Shown: positions 13,395 to 26,640 of the stretch, in pieces
Layout of the letters: each line of letters starts with the position of its first letter
Position numbering within the stretch: the stretch's first letter is position 1
Source: Lepturacanthus savala
Lineage: Eukaryota > Chordata > Actinopteri > Scombriformes > Trichiuridae
Assembly: GCA_030544235.1 (NCBI GenBank)
Contig: CM060466.1
Span: 18,595,092 to 18,659,091, forward strand
Direction: 5' to 3'
Length of the DNA: 64,000 nucleotides
The notes under the pieces: model-generated
Database searches by the model: none
Told to the model about the DNA's origin: nothing
What the model saw: the letters and a program-made list of their open reading frames with translations, nothing else
Made by a program: the position numbers and the translations under genes

Positions 13395-15708
13395 GGGCTT
13401 GATAAGAGGTGAAAACATCTGCAGCAATTTGATACTCTGCATGAGCTCAGAGCAAGAACACACACACACACACACACACATACACTTGTTCACTATTACT
13501 TTAGATATTTTTTTTTACTTTCAGTCATTTGACTACTCTGAAAGCTATTAAATGTATTTATGGAAAATGGCTCAGTGAAACACTATGGTTAAATGGTTAG
13601 TCACTGTGTCACATATTGTAGCATAACATTACATAACACAAAACATATGGTGCACTATCCAGAGGGATTTATGGTAAACTGAAGGCACATGTTTAGGATG
13701 TATAATCCAGGGGAGGGGAGGGATCTCCCAGCTCTGCCAGTGTTACTCTAACCACTGATTAAATGCAAGACCATTATGTGTCATTAAGGCTTGGATATTC
13801 AGAGCTATCTGAACGCACTGCTCTGCCAGTCTGTCATATGGTCTGACTGCAACTATTATCATTTCTCATAGGGGAATGAAGGTCTGACCTTTCATTTATT
13901 TAAACCAACCACCATCATCTTGGGCCGTGCTAAACCCAGAATACACCAATGGTGTCTTGCAAAATAGCAAATTGTTTTGAGTCCTGGCAAGAAAATGCCA
14001 CATAATACAAGCAAAAGACATATGTCAACTATGCCATATGAATTTTACTGATTAAAAAAACAAAACATAGATTTTAACATAATTGACCATTTTAGTACAA
14101 TGATGACTGCAGGTTTATTCCCACAGTCTACATCTAGTGAGCCAGATTACATTAAAACTAGATAAAATACACTACTCACAATAATTCGGGGATATTATAA
14201 GAGACTCAGTGGATTTCATACATTTTGGGGGGTAATAAATAATTGTTGAAAATGCTTGTTCTTCTCATCCATTTTCAGTAAGGGAACTTTTACTTATTTC
14301 ATTAAAATTCAGACCAAATATTAATATAATATATCCTCAACTTATTGTGAGTATAAATATGCCTTAGTATTTCTTTAAACGTATACTAAAATATATAATT
14401 TGCTTCATAAGATGTTACATTTTAAATAACTTCTTTACATTTTTGAAAGACAATCTGTGAGCTGAATGCAAACCTAACCTCCATCACACAACTTCAAAAA
14501 CAGGCTATTCTCTATCATTGTCTGTCTATCTGCTGTTTAGTGGAGGGCGGGTAGTATCCTGAAAACAGCTGTGGGTTGCCGTGGGAAACAAGGTTGATGG
14601 GTGTAATGAGATTTGACCGGACAAGCAAACCCCTGAACTAAAACAATCAGCAGACAAATAAACCATTTTGTGACCTGTCAATCCTGTGCTCTCCCTCTTT
14701 TTTCTGCCATGTCCCTCGACTGTCTTTCTCCATCTACGTGCACTTTTTTTTCTGTCTCCCTCTTTATTTTGTCATCCATCTTCATTTTAAGCCTCTGAAA
14801 TCCACACATGTAGCTTAATCCTCTGAGAAGCAAGACAGAGAGGAGAACACAAATATGTGTGAAAGATGAGAGTGAAACAATGAAACGGGAACGAGACACA
14901 TGAGAACGATAACAGAGAGATTCCCAGAGTTTGCTCTTTTAACAGTGATGGATGAACTTGAACAGGATTTGAAATAAAGATGAAGCCTAGTTTCCAAGTT
15001 TCCATTGACAGAAAGAGTAAAATACCTTTAAATTCCTTCATCAGCATTAAAAATCTTGTTGCTACAGTTTGGAAGTGTTCACATTGGAGGGTTTATTGCA
15101 CCGCTGTGGATGACTGTAACATATTTTCATTACAGTAAATCGCTTGAATGCAGCTTATGGGTGCATGATGGATCCACATGAGATGAGAGAATGAAGCCAG
15201 TTAAAACTAAACAGTGTTGAGCAAGTTACCTACTACAAAAAATGTGTTTTACTTATTACACATACATTGAAATGTATTTGTATTACTGCTGTCAGTGAAA
15301 ATCATAAACGAATCAACATCCAATACCTTTATTATATTGCAACAATGAAGATAAATAAAGGCTCATGCCCTTGGTGGCCACCAACAGGTAAAAAATGGAA
15401 GAAATTAAATTTGGATTGACTTACGCATAAATAATTTTCCATCGGTGTAGGCTGAATATTTATTTTTCACATACATCCTACATAAATCCTCAGAGCTGTC
15501 ACGCCTTCTGGTTTGCTGGTAAAATGCCAGAAACTATATGAATGTTTTTTGAGTAGTTCATAAAAATGTTGGCAAAGAAGTGCAGCAGATTCTTACAAAA
15601 CCTGCAAAAAACGCCTGCATATATAGGGTTAATGCCTTACAGCTATGATGCTTATGAAATGTGTTGTGCCAAGATTTTTTCTTCAATATCAACATAGAAT
15701 TCAAAGTG

Positions 15709-15709
15709 C

Positions 15710-15777
<68 letters not shown>
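15709..15777. repeat. (CT)n(CA)n compound microsatellite
   Basis: About 20 bp of CT followed directly by about 45 bp of CA. Confidence 0.97.
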
Positions 15778-16181
15778 CACTAGCTTCTTGGCATCTCGTC
15801 CACTCAGTTGGACCTGATGACTGTTCTTTGATGCTAAATAACATGAATGCGTAATAATATAACTGATGGTTAGCAGATCTACAAATACCTGTCAAAAGTT
15901 TGAGTACACTTTCTCGTTAAATGTGTCCAAACTTGTTGCCGTGCTTCCCACACCACCACTGTCCATGTTAGAGCCTTCAGATTAGATGCTGCTTGTGCAA
16001 CAAGAGGATAACAATGACACAAAATCCTGCACATTGTGCAAGCACCAAAAAAAAAAATCCAAACATATTTGACACATTTCATAAGCAGCTGAATAACTTT
16101 GAGGTAACTTTCAGTGTTAAGAAGTTCCCTCACACATCTGTCTGGCACAGAGTGAATGTTCCTAAATCCATTTGATTTCAC

Positions 16182-16182
16182 C

Positions 16183-16231
<49 letters not shown>

Positions 16232-16250
16232 CATTCTCTCTCTCTCTCCT
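16182..16250. repeat. (TC)n microsatellite
   Basis: Polypyrimidine tract on the plus strand with few interruptions, upstream (in plus coordinates) of the proposed c1qtnf6 promoter. Confidence 0.95.
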
Positions 16251-16668
16251 CCCCCACTACAGCCAGGATCAGGATGGGTGAGTGGCTGCACGCTAATCAC
16301 ACACTGACCACAACAAATGCACATAATACATCAGCCATAATGAATTCATTTAGGAAGCCACGTCTACAACAAGCAGAGCATCAGTTTGGCGTGCAGCTGC
16401 ACTCCAGATTAAAAATGAAATAGCGCGCACACACACACAAACTGCGAGAATGTGCACGATGCTAGAACTCTTTCTGTATATATATATATAAAAAAACTAC
16501 GGCTGCTGCTGCTGCTGAGTTGGCGACTCTGTAACTTCTCCAGTCCTGCGCGTCTCTGCAAGCACACGCGCCGCTGGGTATTACTTACGTTCTCCTCTTT
16601 TTTTTTCTTTTCTGAACTCCTTATGTAACGTTCGTATTGTCATAAAGTTATAAAGTCGCTTTACTTAC

Positions 16669-16753
16669 CTGATGCAGTTTCACCACAGCAGAGGAGGGAA
16701 AAATCGGATGGAAACTGGTGTCAAAGAATGAGAGGAGGAACTTCTGAGGAGCA

Positions 16754-16760
<7 letters not shown>
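16669..16760 (-). other. c1qtnf6: Probable c1qtnf6 5' UTR exon and promoter region
   Basis: On the minus strand ACTGCATCAG is followed by GTAAGTAA, a near-consensus splice donor (exon end 16669). It matches the need for an upstream non-coding exon created by the acceptor at 12626. The right limit is arbitrary: I see no clear TATA box, and the sequence runs directly into (GA)n/(GT)n microsatellite DNA at 16757-16956. RNA evidence would be needed to fix the start. Confidence 0.4.
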
Positions 16761-16800
<40 letters not shown>

Positions 16801-16850
16801 TACACACTCTCCCTCCCTCTCTGTTGCTTGCTCCACACACATACACACAG

Positions 16851-16948
<98 letters not shown>

Positions 16949-16956
16949 ACACACAC
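16757..16956. repeat. (TC)n ... (AC)n microsatellite block at proposed promoter
   Basis: (TC)n at about 16757-16798, then a short unique segment, then (AC)n from about 16838 to 16956. Confidence 0.95.
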
Positions 16957-18338
16957 CTTTACTGATCCCTCCTTTCCTCATCAAAGAACATCAAAAGTAA
17001 GTCTTCCTCCTTCATAACCCTATTATGTCCTCTCATCTCCTGTGATCACCTCCCCCTCCACCAGCTCCACATCCATCACTCTCACAGTCAGGGGAGTCAC
17101 CGCCGCTCTGACTACCTCTATCCACAAGTTTTAAAACAGACTCAAGAGCTAAATGTGGCATGAAGGAGCTGTCACCAGCCCCGAGTACAGAAATCTAGGT
17201 TGTCTCATTCCTCTCAGGCCTGTCAGCCGTTTACAGTGGCCATGACTCAGGCTGTGGACAGCAGCAGCCTCCTCTTTTACCTCTTCATTTTTGCCCCCAT
17301 GCCTACCAACCCCGCCTGCCAAAAATAGCTCTATTATATCGCCTCTCATAAACTCCCAGTGTTGTTCTTAAATCACACCATAGGAGCTTCTCTGCGATCC
17401 TTAAACCTGTCACCTTTTCTCCCCTCTCAGCCACTTTGTTAGCTCCCTGCCTAAAAAGGCTGTGCTGTTATGCCATTTTGATTTACTAAGGTGTGGGAAT
17501 AATGTGCTTGTAGACTAGTAGAGATCAAACACTGGTATTTGTTCATTTTAAAGGCTCTCAGAAGAGAGCCATATATCTCTATGCTGTTAATTCACAACTT
17601 TAATCCTAATTCTAATCATTGGATTGTTCTTGAAGTTCCTGCTTCTCGCAGAGAATTTGGAAGTTTAGGTTATTGAATCAGGATGTTTGTGTCCTGTGCC
17701 TGTTTTGTTTGATTTACTGCATGCTGCAACCTGTATTTATGTATTGATATAGTTCTGTATTTTCTACTGTTTATGTTGCTGTGCACCACCGAAAAATGTC
17801 TAAATAAAGGTTTGAGATGAAATGCATCAAATCCGGATCACAAAACTGTCTCCTAGTTTCACTCACTGCACTTTTAAGTTGCAATGAAATAGTTGCATTG
17901 CATCATATAAAGGCATATAAAGGCAGCAGCACAGAGCACCCTCAGCATGCATATTTTTATTGGTACATAAAAAAAAACAAAAACAAATAACTGTGATTCA
18001 TTTGACAGCTGTGGTTGATAAATAATTATGTAACAGGTCCATACAAAGAGGAGGCCTGAAGTATGCACTTCCTGTAGCATACTGCACGTCTAAAGATTGT
18101 CTGATTCTCTGCTCGCAATAATGGCCTCAACATGACACAATGCAAGACGATCATTATTATCTATCACAGCCTGAAGTCATAATCAATCTTGAAATGTCTC
18201 TTTTATATTATCAGAATCCTATAGAGTTTAACACAATATGAGAATCTTCCCATTCTCCCATCATTCCCACACTGAAAGACAATGTGGGAAAAAGACCTGG
18301 GAAGAAAAACATGCAATGCCCCTCCCCCAAACACACAC

Positions 18339-18412
<74 letters not shown>

Positions 18413-19744
18413 CATACACAGACATAGCACCACCAACACAACAGCCAAAATAAACATATCCTGATGATATGTGTAATATTAAGTGGGGGGGGTGAAATTC
18501 CATTTGATAAGCAGACTGTGATCTAAGTCAAACTGCAGTGAAGTAGCCTCCTCTTTAGTGGCCTGCAGCCCACTTGCAATCAGAACTCTCATTGGTTTAA
18601 ACCCACACATAGGGACGCCTGTAACAGTAGAAACAGCTAATTAGAAGGCGAGCGAACCGGCTGCACTTTTCTAACTCGCTGCCTCAGTGAATACCTGCTG
18701 CGTCTTTATAGTGCAGGTTCACCAACCTGGAAAAGTCCATCCACCCACCAGACCAAGACTCTGTGCCTGATTTCTATTCTGGTCTGTGACAGGAAGAAAA
18801 ACAGTATTATTTTTCTAATCTTATCACACTATCTCTTTTTACATTACGCCTCGGACATTTCCTGTGATCTATCTTTTACCCTACTTTACAGTCCTCCCTT
18901 TGCTATGCCTGCTATCCATCACATAGACTTTCCTCCTCACACTCTGCTGTGTTCTGCTTGTTCTGTTTCCTGTTGGCTGCATAAGGGTGAGAAGATGAAG
19001 TAGAGCAAGAAGAAGAAGAGAAGAATGAAATCTATGTGGTGTAGCAGCTACATGCATTTCTGTTTTTGGATATATGCTTTTATTATAAGAGAAGCTGCCC
19101 TGAGACACCATAACCATCAGTCCTTGATGATCTACATTTCATAAGATTACTTATTACTATATATTAGAATCAAATAAACTGCACTTATAATCCTATTGGA
19201 TATACCATTACCAATCTTTAGAGTTTTTAACAAAACGTATTACATAGTAATGCATGGAGGAGCTTGATTATCAACTAATTTATTCAGTTTAGTTCTCATA
19301 GACAGAAGTGCATATTAATAGATTCATATTAGTTATATTAGTATTATATTAGTAATATTAGTATTAATATTAGTGATTGCAGATTTCAATTCACAGCCTA
19401 AAAACAAGAAACAGGTTTAAACTGTAATCATGGCCAACTAGTGCAGTGCCCCAAGGAAGTATGTATTCCTATAGAAAAGTGTAATCTTAAGTTCATATTT
19501 CATGTTTGGCGGACAAGCTATATCACACAGACGCTCCTTGCTCCTTGCAGACATGGGCAGCTATAAAAGCAGAGAAATTTCCTGTTTGACAAAGCAAAAT
19601 CAAAATTACAGAGTAGCTTAAAATACAGAACGGCTTCGCAAAAACAGAAATGAGCAAAAAGAAAAAATTATATAAGCAACAGGATTTTTCCACTACCTAT
19701 ATGGGCCCTAACTTAAAGCTCACTACAATAATGTATTTGAAATT
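16957..19744. other. Intergenic, no gene seen
   Basis: Contains an (AC)n tract at 18331-18409. No family-like open frame and no exon chain found on either strand. Confidence 0.5.
18331..18409. repeat. (AC)n microsatellite
   Basis: About 79 bp of CA repeats with one CG interruption near the left end. Confidence 0.97.
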
Positions 19745-20086
19745 TTTTCATCTTCTATACCTGCTTATTCCTCATTAGGGTCGCAGAGGTCTGCTGGAGC
19801 CAATCCCAGCACATTACAGGTGAGAGGCAGAGATACACCCCAAATGGTCATCAGCCTATTGTAGGACACACACACCATTCACTCACACACTCACACCTAT
19901 CGGCAATTTCGAGTCTCCAGTTAACCTCAGCATGTTTTTGGATTGTGGGAGGAAGCTGGAGAACCTGGAGAGAACCCACACAGACACATGGAGAACATGA
20001 AACTCCACACAGAAAGGTCCCAGACCAAGGTCTTGAACCTGTGACCTCCTTGCTGTGAGGCAGCAGTGCACCACTGTCTTGCCCTA
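19745..20086 (-). mobile_element. tRNA-head/L2-tail SINE-like element
   Basis: On the minus strand it runs from a head resembling the 26268 element (GTGCACTGCTGCCTCACAGCAAGGAGG) through 'ctttctgtgtggagt' and 'gcatgttctccatgtgtctg' to a tail 'aatgaggaataagcagg'. Nearly full length, diverged. Confidence 0.75.
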
Positions 20087-22586
20087 CATTTGAAATTCAT
20101 TTGCAATTTATTAATTTATTAAAACCAGTGATGGCATCCACATGAATTGTTGAATGAATAACTTCCATTGAAAACATAATCATCATCTTTTATTAGATGC
20201 TTTGGTTATGCCAACTTTACTGTGCACACAAGTTTCCAATTCTATACTTTGGTTTGGTCTAGGAAGTTTAATGCAAAAAGGCATAAAATCTAAAAATAAA
20301 TATGCATTAAGAAATCTCCAAATCACACACATTAAATGGATGCATTCAGATGCATCAAATGAGCATTTTGCACCAGACCATTTAATCGCTGAGCAGGTTA
20401 GCAGCACTTGGAGCTGTGATTGTGACCCTATTAGTTGCAAATTGTGTTTGCCCAAACCTGTGATGTGAAGGGAGTGGCTGGTGATTTTCCCCACAAGAGG
20501 TGAGCGAGGAGCTAATCTGGGCCTTGGCAGAGCTTCTTTACATATACACACACTCGCTGTGTCAGGGCCCATTTATCTTCATAGTTAATGACATTCACAC
20601 TTTACAAGCAGTCCCTAGTGCACTTAGGGAATGTGCAGCATTCACAGCATTAGTGTTTGACATTTGTTACAGTGGAACATGTATTGACAGATGATAGATA
20701 TTGTGAATTCTCATTTTGTGTTTTTAATGAACCACTAAATAGGCTGTCGATGCAAAAAGGAAAATGATGAATGACTTATGGGGGACAAACAAAAAATATT
20801 CTCGGTGTTATGCAGAACAACAGTGTAGCAATGCTAACAGCTCGGTGTCATGTTCACAATGAGTGGTGACATGCTGATGTTTAGCAAATATGTTAGCACT
20901 TCAAGATTTCACATCTGTATGCTAACATTTGCTAATTAGCACTAAATACAGTGCCTTTCAGGTTTTTTGAAATGTTATTAGCTTAGGTATTTGTTCATGA
21001 AACAGTACTAAATAGAAATGTGACCTGATGATGGTGCTTACTAAAAAGTAAAAGGATCACTGAAGTTGTTATAAGACATCCTGAGGAGGCTATGAACATC
21101 TGTACCAACTTTCACAGCAATTCATCTAATAGCTATGGAGGCCTTTCACTACAAACCACAAATGTGAACCTCATGGTGGCACTAAAGGAGAAGTCAGGGG
21201 CTTGCCAAACTCAGTTTAAGAGTACACAAATTTGAGCCAATCCACCCAGTACATGTAGAGAGATGTTACTAAACTCCGACCAGCTGGTGGCGCTAGAGGA
21301 AAAGTCAGAGGATTGCCAAATTTCTTCAGAGAATATCAACATCTACATAAAGTTCCCATGCATTCAATAGTTGTTGAAATATTTCACTCTTGATCAAAGT
21401 GGTGGAACTGTCAGAGCTGCAGCACCATAGAACCATGAATGAGTTTATTGGGATAAAGAACTGAACAACAATGGAATTTAGAAACTAAAACATTTAGAAA
21501 GAAAAGCAAAGAAGGGTTTCAGTTACATTCGACATGAATGGGAACATTCACTTTCCAAAAGCTTCTGTGAGTTTCAGAGGTTTTTGTTGTGTGCTACGAC
21601 TCTGTTGAGGCTGATTCAAAATGACAAATAAAAAATGAGAACACATTGTTTAATACATTGCTTAGAAAGCATCTCGCTGCTTGTACCGAGGGGAGAGGCT
21701 CTATCTCTTATTGACTCCAGAACCTGCTGTAGCCAGCGGGCTGGAGACTCCCAACATGCAATCTTCCAAACCACAAATCCAGGATTACATTTTCCAAGCA
21801 GAAGATTCCTGTTTGGCACGAAATGCTCATTATTACATCTAGGTATGCAACCATTGTTCTTCACTGCTTTTGGCCCCCATGTGTTCTAAGTTAGCATAGT
21901 TCCTCCTCTACTTATGGGCTATACACAGTATAGTATCTATTCAAATTCATCATTAACAGCAGGAACACTGTGCCACAGGACTTGGCTGCAGATGTGACTC
22001 CATGTCTGAGCTGGAGTTTGTTGGGCTTATCAGTTTATTACAAAAGCAGCATAACTTGAGACTTGGCGGACATCCAATTCAATCCAAACATTTATGTTCA
22101 AAGTTATAGTAGGTTTAAAGAATCTTTTAGAATCAGTTTACATTTATTCTGACTTTCAAAAACTCAGAATTATAACACTTTTCTTGTATTACTTGTCACT
22201 TGAACATAATTTAAAATGTAAACCAGTAATATCTAGTATATGAGAAACATGCTTTAATTCATAATAACCCCAGGATGCTTTGATATGAAATCCACCAATA
22301 CTATATATTTAGACTGTGATAGTGAAATTTTATGGACAAATGTTCACTACTGTTATGACATATTTCAGAATTTCAGAGCTGATGACAATGTGTCTTTTGG
22401 ATCCATCTGGTAACGTGTAGTAAACTGTTGCTGCCTGTCTGTCTTTAACAGCTTTCTTTTTCTTTTTTTATTATTTAAGACTTTGAATCATCTCCCTCTG
22501 CTCTGCGTGACACCTTTGGGTCACATCTGTGGAAAAAACAACATGGAAGAAGATGAGACAGATGGTGGGAGAGAATGGGAAAGTTA

Positions 22587-22589
<3 letters not shown>
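20087..22589. other. Intergenic with an interspersed fish repeat
   Basis: No gene supported. About 20830-21430 resembles a common fish repeat that carries 'tgctaacatttgctaattagcac' and 'cctcatggtggcactaaaggagaagtcag' modules, here in two partial units. The module is recognised from memory of fish genomes, so the class is uncertain. Confidence 0.45.
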
Positions 22590-22960
<371 letters not shown>

Positions 22961-25900
22961 AGTGAGGTGTGTGCATGAATAAGAGTAGTAAATTATTTAA
23001 ATCAAAGAGCTACATTCATGAGCTGAAATGCTTTTTACAGAGGAGCAGAACATATTATAATGAAGTTAAATTTCTATATCCATAAACACACACACACTTA
23101 TTTCATTAAAAAAGAAACATTTCAGCTCAACGTTACACTTATTCGCTGATAAATGCTTCATGTGTTCCATAAAGTCAAATATAGACTCTTCTTGAGCTTC
23201 TAAGCATGAGCTCTCTGTACAAGTGGATTGAACGCGTTCATATTTTAATAAGACACGTAACACGTAAAGCCAGAAGATTTGGAGGATCAGTAATGGATAA
23301 CATTCACCCACATAGACAAGATGTTCTTATTCAGCTCCTTCTCTATTGTCAGCATGTGTCATTTCTTTTTATTCTCTTTTTGTCTCCTCTCTTGTTTATA
23401 TCTCTCCCACTACTTTTTTCCTCCCATCATCGCTGCTGAACATCCAATAACGTTGTTATGAGGCATAAACCAGTTTCTGCAGAACCATCCCGTGTCTCCT
23501 CCAGTGTTTAGATTTTCATGTTTTCCCTTTGTCTCTGAAATTTGTTCCTTGAACACAAAGTTTCACAACTCCAGTGCAGCTTCAGTCGCTGACCGTGACC
23601 CTGAGACTGATTTACTGCTCTGGCCCCAGCTGTATACAGTGGGTTTTCTTTCGGTGCACTTTTGTTTAGTTTACTCAGCCACTTTGCCTCCTGTTGGTTT
23701 TCAGGAATTCATGAATGGTGAAGACAGCTATGAAAATGTCAGGAAGAGACCCGTGACACGTCTCAGTCCCTGAATAGTAATTATTATCTTCAGGCAGACA
23801 TGTAGCTTTCAAATGCATTTGTTTTATGGATAATAAAACCGAAATGTTGCATTTTTGTTTTGTTTTTTTCTGGTCAGATAAGCCAAAAACTGCTGATCTC
23901 TGTGTATATGAGTAAATCTGGTAGAACTGCACAAACCTATTTTTTGTTATGAATTTTCTTTTACTTTTATTTATAATACGTGAAGAAATGCACAATTGCA
24001 ATCATCAGTAAAAAAATGAAGCTTTATGATTACCTTTACTATCTTTGCACAATACTTTAGTTGTACTGGACTCCCACTAGTGCTATGTTGTTAATTTTTG
24101 TGCATCTTTTTGGCATGAATACATGCAACTATATACAATTGTATTCTATTACATTTTTTTTCTGACAATCCTTTCTTACATTTTTAACAAAAGAAAAAAA
24201 TGTCTACTAATGTTCTCCTTTCACACACTACAAAAGTTTCCTTTTGATTTGGTGAAACATGCTCTGAGTAAAAGAAAAATAGTTTATTGCCCCCTTGTTT
24301 CGAGTAAATCTGTTTTTATGAGTCAGATGCATAAACCTCAGAACAACCTTTTGCTGCTCTGTGAACACTTTATATCAAAAAGCCAAGTTTGGATACACGC
24401 AAACTTAAACGTGTGACACATCATAGCAGAACTTTTAATTAAACCACAATCCATGCAGCAATATGCGTTGCAACATTCATGGCTGTGCAGGCAAGCTTTC
24501 CTGGATGAGTAAAGGTGAGCTCATTTTTATATGGAAACAAGACACAAAAATCAAAGTTTGAGACCTCACTGAAGATTGCAGCATGTAACGTCCCCCTATT
24601 TGGTTTCGTTCTCTTTCTGTCCATCTCTTTTCTTCCACCCACCATCTTCCTTCTCCCATCTTTTATTTTTGCCTCAACATCGTTCTCACGCTCTCAAAAG
24701 AATTTTCTCTTCTTCCTTCCTTCTGTCATCTTCTGTTCTCCTCGCTCTCCACCCCCTACTCCCTCATATTGTGCCGTTCTTCTCATCTGCCAGTGATGTT
24801 GTCTATTTCATTATAATGAAAATAAACATTTTTTAAGATAATATTTTTCATCACTCAGAGTGCTTAATAGTTAAATAAAATGTGACATAGGAAAAACAAG
24901 GGCAAATAGAAATACAATACAACTGGACTGCCACCCTAAAATACAGATGATAAAACATATACACTGGAGCATTTAAATATGAATTAAAGGAAAATATGGA
25001 GTTTTTCATTCTGTGGCTTTTGGGTCATTTTATTTTTCATTCCTATGTCCTCTTCCTATATTCCTCATTTATACTTCATTTTTTTCTCTAAGTCAAATAA
25101 ATTCTTTTTCCACTTGTCTTGTCTCCTCTTTCTTTTAGGTTCTCTTTCATTTCATTTTTTATGCCTCACTAGGCCTCTGTATTTGCCCTCATTTGCTGTG
25201 CTGTCACCTCCATGTTTTTAATGCATTTTTCTGACTCATATTTCAGTTCCCTCAGCTCCTAAACTAACCTCTTTTTGTGTGTTTGCCTGTCCTTTCTCTG
25301 CCTCCTCCGCGGCCCACTCCTTGTCTCTCATATTACATACCAATACTGTATGTATTTCACTATTATACTGATTTTATTATCTATTCTCTTGGCATTTATA
25401 TGCACAAAATACCACCAAACTGTCAAAGTGTGAGTTTCTAACCTTCTGCTAACGTGTCATTTGGAATGGGAAAACTATACTTTTCATAGTGAAATTATTA
25501 TTTTTTTTCCAAAGAAGCCTGACTAGTGTGTTGGATATGGAGATGACAAAGTCAGCTGTTCAGTCCATGTAAACTTTCCATTCCTTTGAATCAAGTGGCA
25601 CACAAGTTGAAGCAGCCACAGTAATTTCTGTGTTTGACCAATCAGCAATGGCCAGCCTGAGAAGCTCCACCTCCAAAAGTTCCTGTATTTTGAAAAGTAA
25701 TAATCCCCCAAAGCAGGCACTTAAATTGTAGAACAATTTTAATGGAACTTTGTTATAAATTAAGTGGCGAACTGCATGGAAACAGTTCCTCAAAAGGATC
25801 TTAGTCTCCCGTGGTGGAAACACAGCTTTAGCTGTCCCACCATTGTCCAATTTTCCATTTTGTTAATTAGGATTTGTGTCATATACTGGTGGATCTATGG

Positions 25901-26256
25901 ATTTTGCAGCATTTTATCAATAAACAATGCAAACTTGTCACATTTTAAGTCAAACATTTTAATTTCATGAAAATTATTTCATGTGCAAAATAAAAACACC
26001 TATGGGTATTTAATCATAGTACACACTACACTCATTAACAATTGCAGTTTCTTTAAGGTGAATATCAATAATAATATTCGGCACTTATTGATAGATGCAA
26101 CTAAAGGCAAGCAAATGTCTGAATATTGCAACAAACTCTGGTAACTGACTGAAAAACTATAGCCATGGAGGAACCAGTGGAGGAAAAGAAGTGCATAAAT
26201 AACAGATGATAGAATATTCTGTACATGAGTCTAGCTCCTACCAGATCGCAATAATA
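22961..26256. other. Intergenic, no gene seen
   Basis: AT-rich with pyrimidine-rich patches (about 24600-24780). Short open frames only, none resembling a family. Confidence 0.5.
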
Positions 26257-26640
26257 CTCTGCTGCTGGGGGCGACATGGTGGCGCAGGGGTTAGCGCTGT
26301 TGCCTCACAGCAAGAAGGTCGCAGTTCAAGACCTCCTTGGTCCTGGATCTGGGACCTTTCTGTGTGGAGTTTGCATGTTCTCCCCGTGTCTGCGTGGGTT
26401 TTCACCGGGTACTCCAGCTTCCTCCAAACATGCTGAGGTTATCAAACATGCTGAGGTTATCAGCATGTTTGCATCATCAAAAACATGCTGAGGTTAATTG
26501 GCAACTCTAAATTGCCCGTAGGTGTGACTGTGTGAGTGAATGGTGTTTGTGCCCCACGATTGGCTGGGATAGGCTCCAGCAGACCCCTGCGACCCTAATG
26601 AGGAATAAGCAGGTATAGAAAATGACAGACTCTGCTGCTG
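26257..26640 (+). mobile_element. Complete SINE-like element with 11-bp target duplication
   Basis: The element at 26268-26629 is bracketed by the same 11 bp, CTCTGCTGCTG, at 26257-26267 and 26630-26640. The head has a Pol III A-box-like segment (TGGCGCAGGGGTTAGCG) and a B-box-like GCAGTTCAAGACC. The body and tail (cgtaggtgtgactgtgtgag, taggctccagcagaccc, aatgaggaataagcagg) are of the fish L2 type. A 'catgctgaggtta' unit is repeated three times inside it. Target duplication and repeat are seen directly; the family is from general knowledge. Confidence 0.8.

Larger units (their letters stand above)
12626..16668 (-). other. c1qtnf6 5' UTR intron (inferred)
   Basis: Runs from the proposed donor at 16668 to the acceptor at 12626. 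It holds (AC)n tracts at 13315-13393 and 13458-13484, a (CT)n(AC)n compound tract at 15709-15777 and a (TC)n tract at 16182-16250. No coding exon was recognised. Confidence 0.5.

Noticed and set aside
20183..20572. 129-residue minus-strand open frame
   Set aside because: Overlaps another frame on the opposite strand, no recognisable domain, no plausible exon partners.
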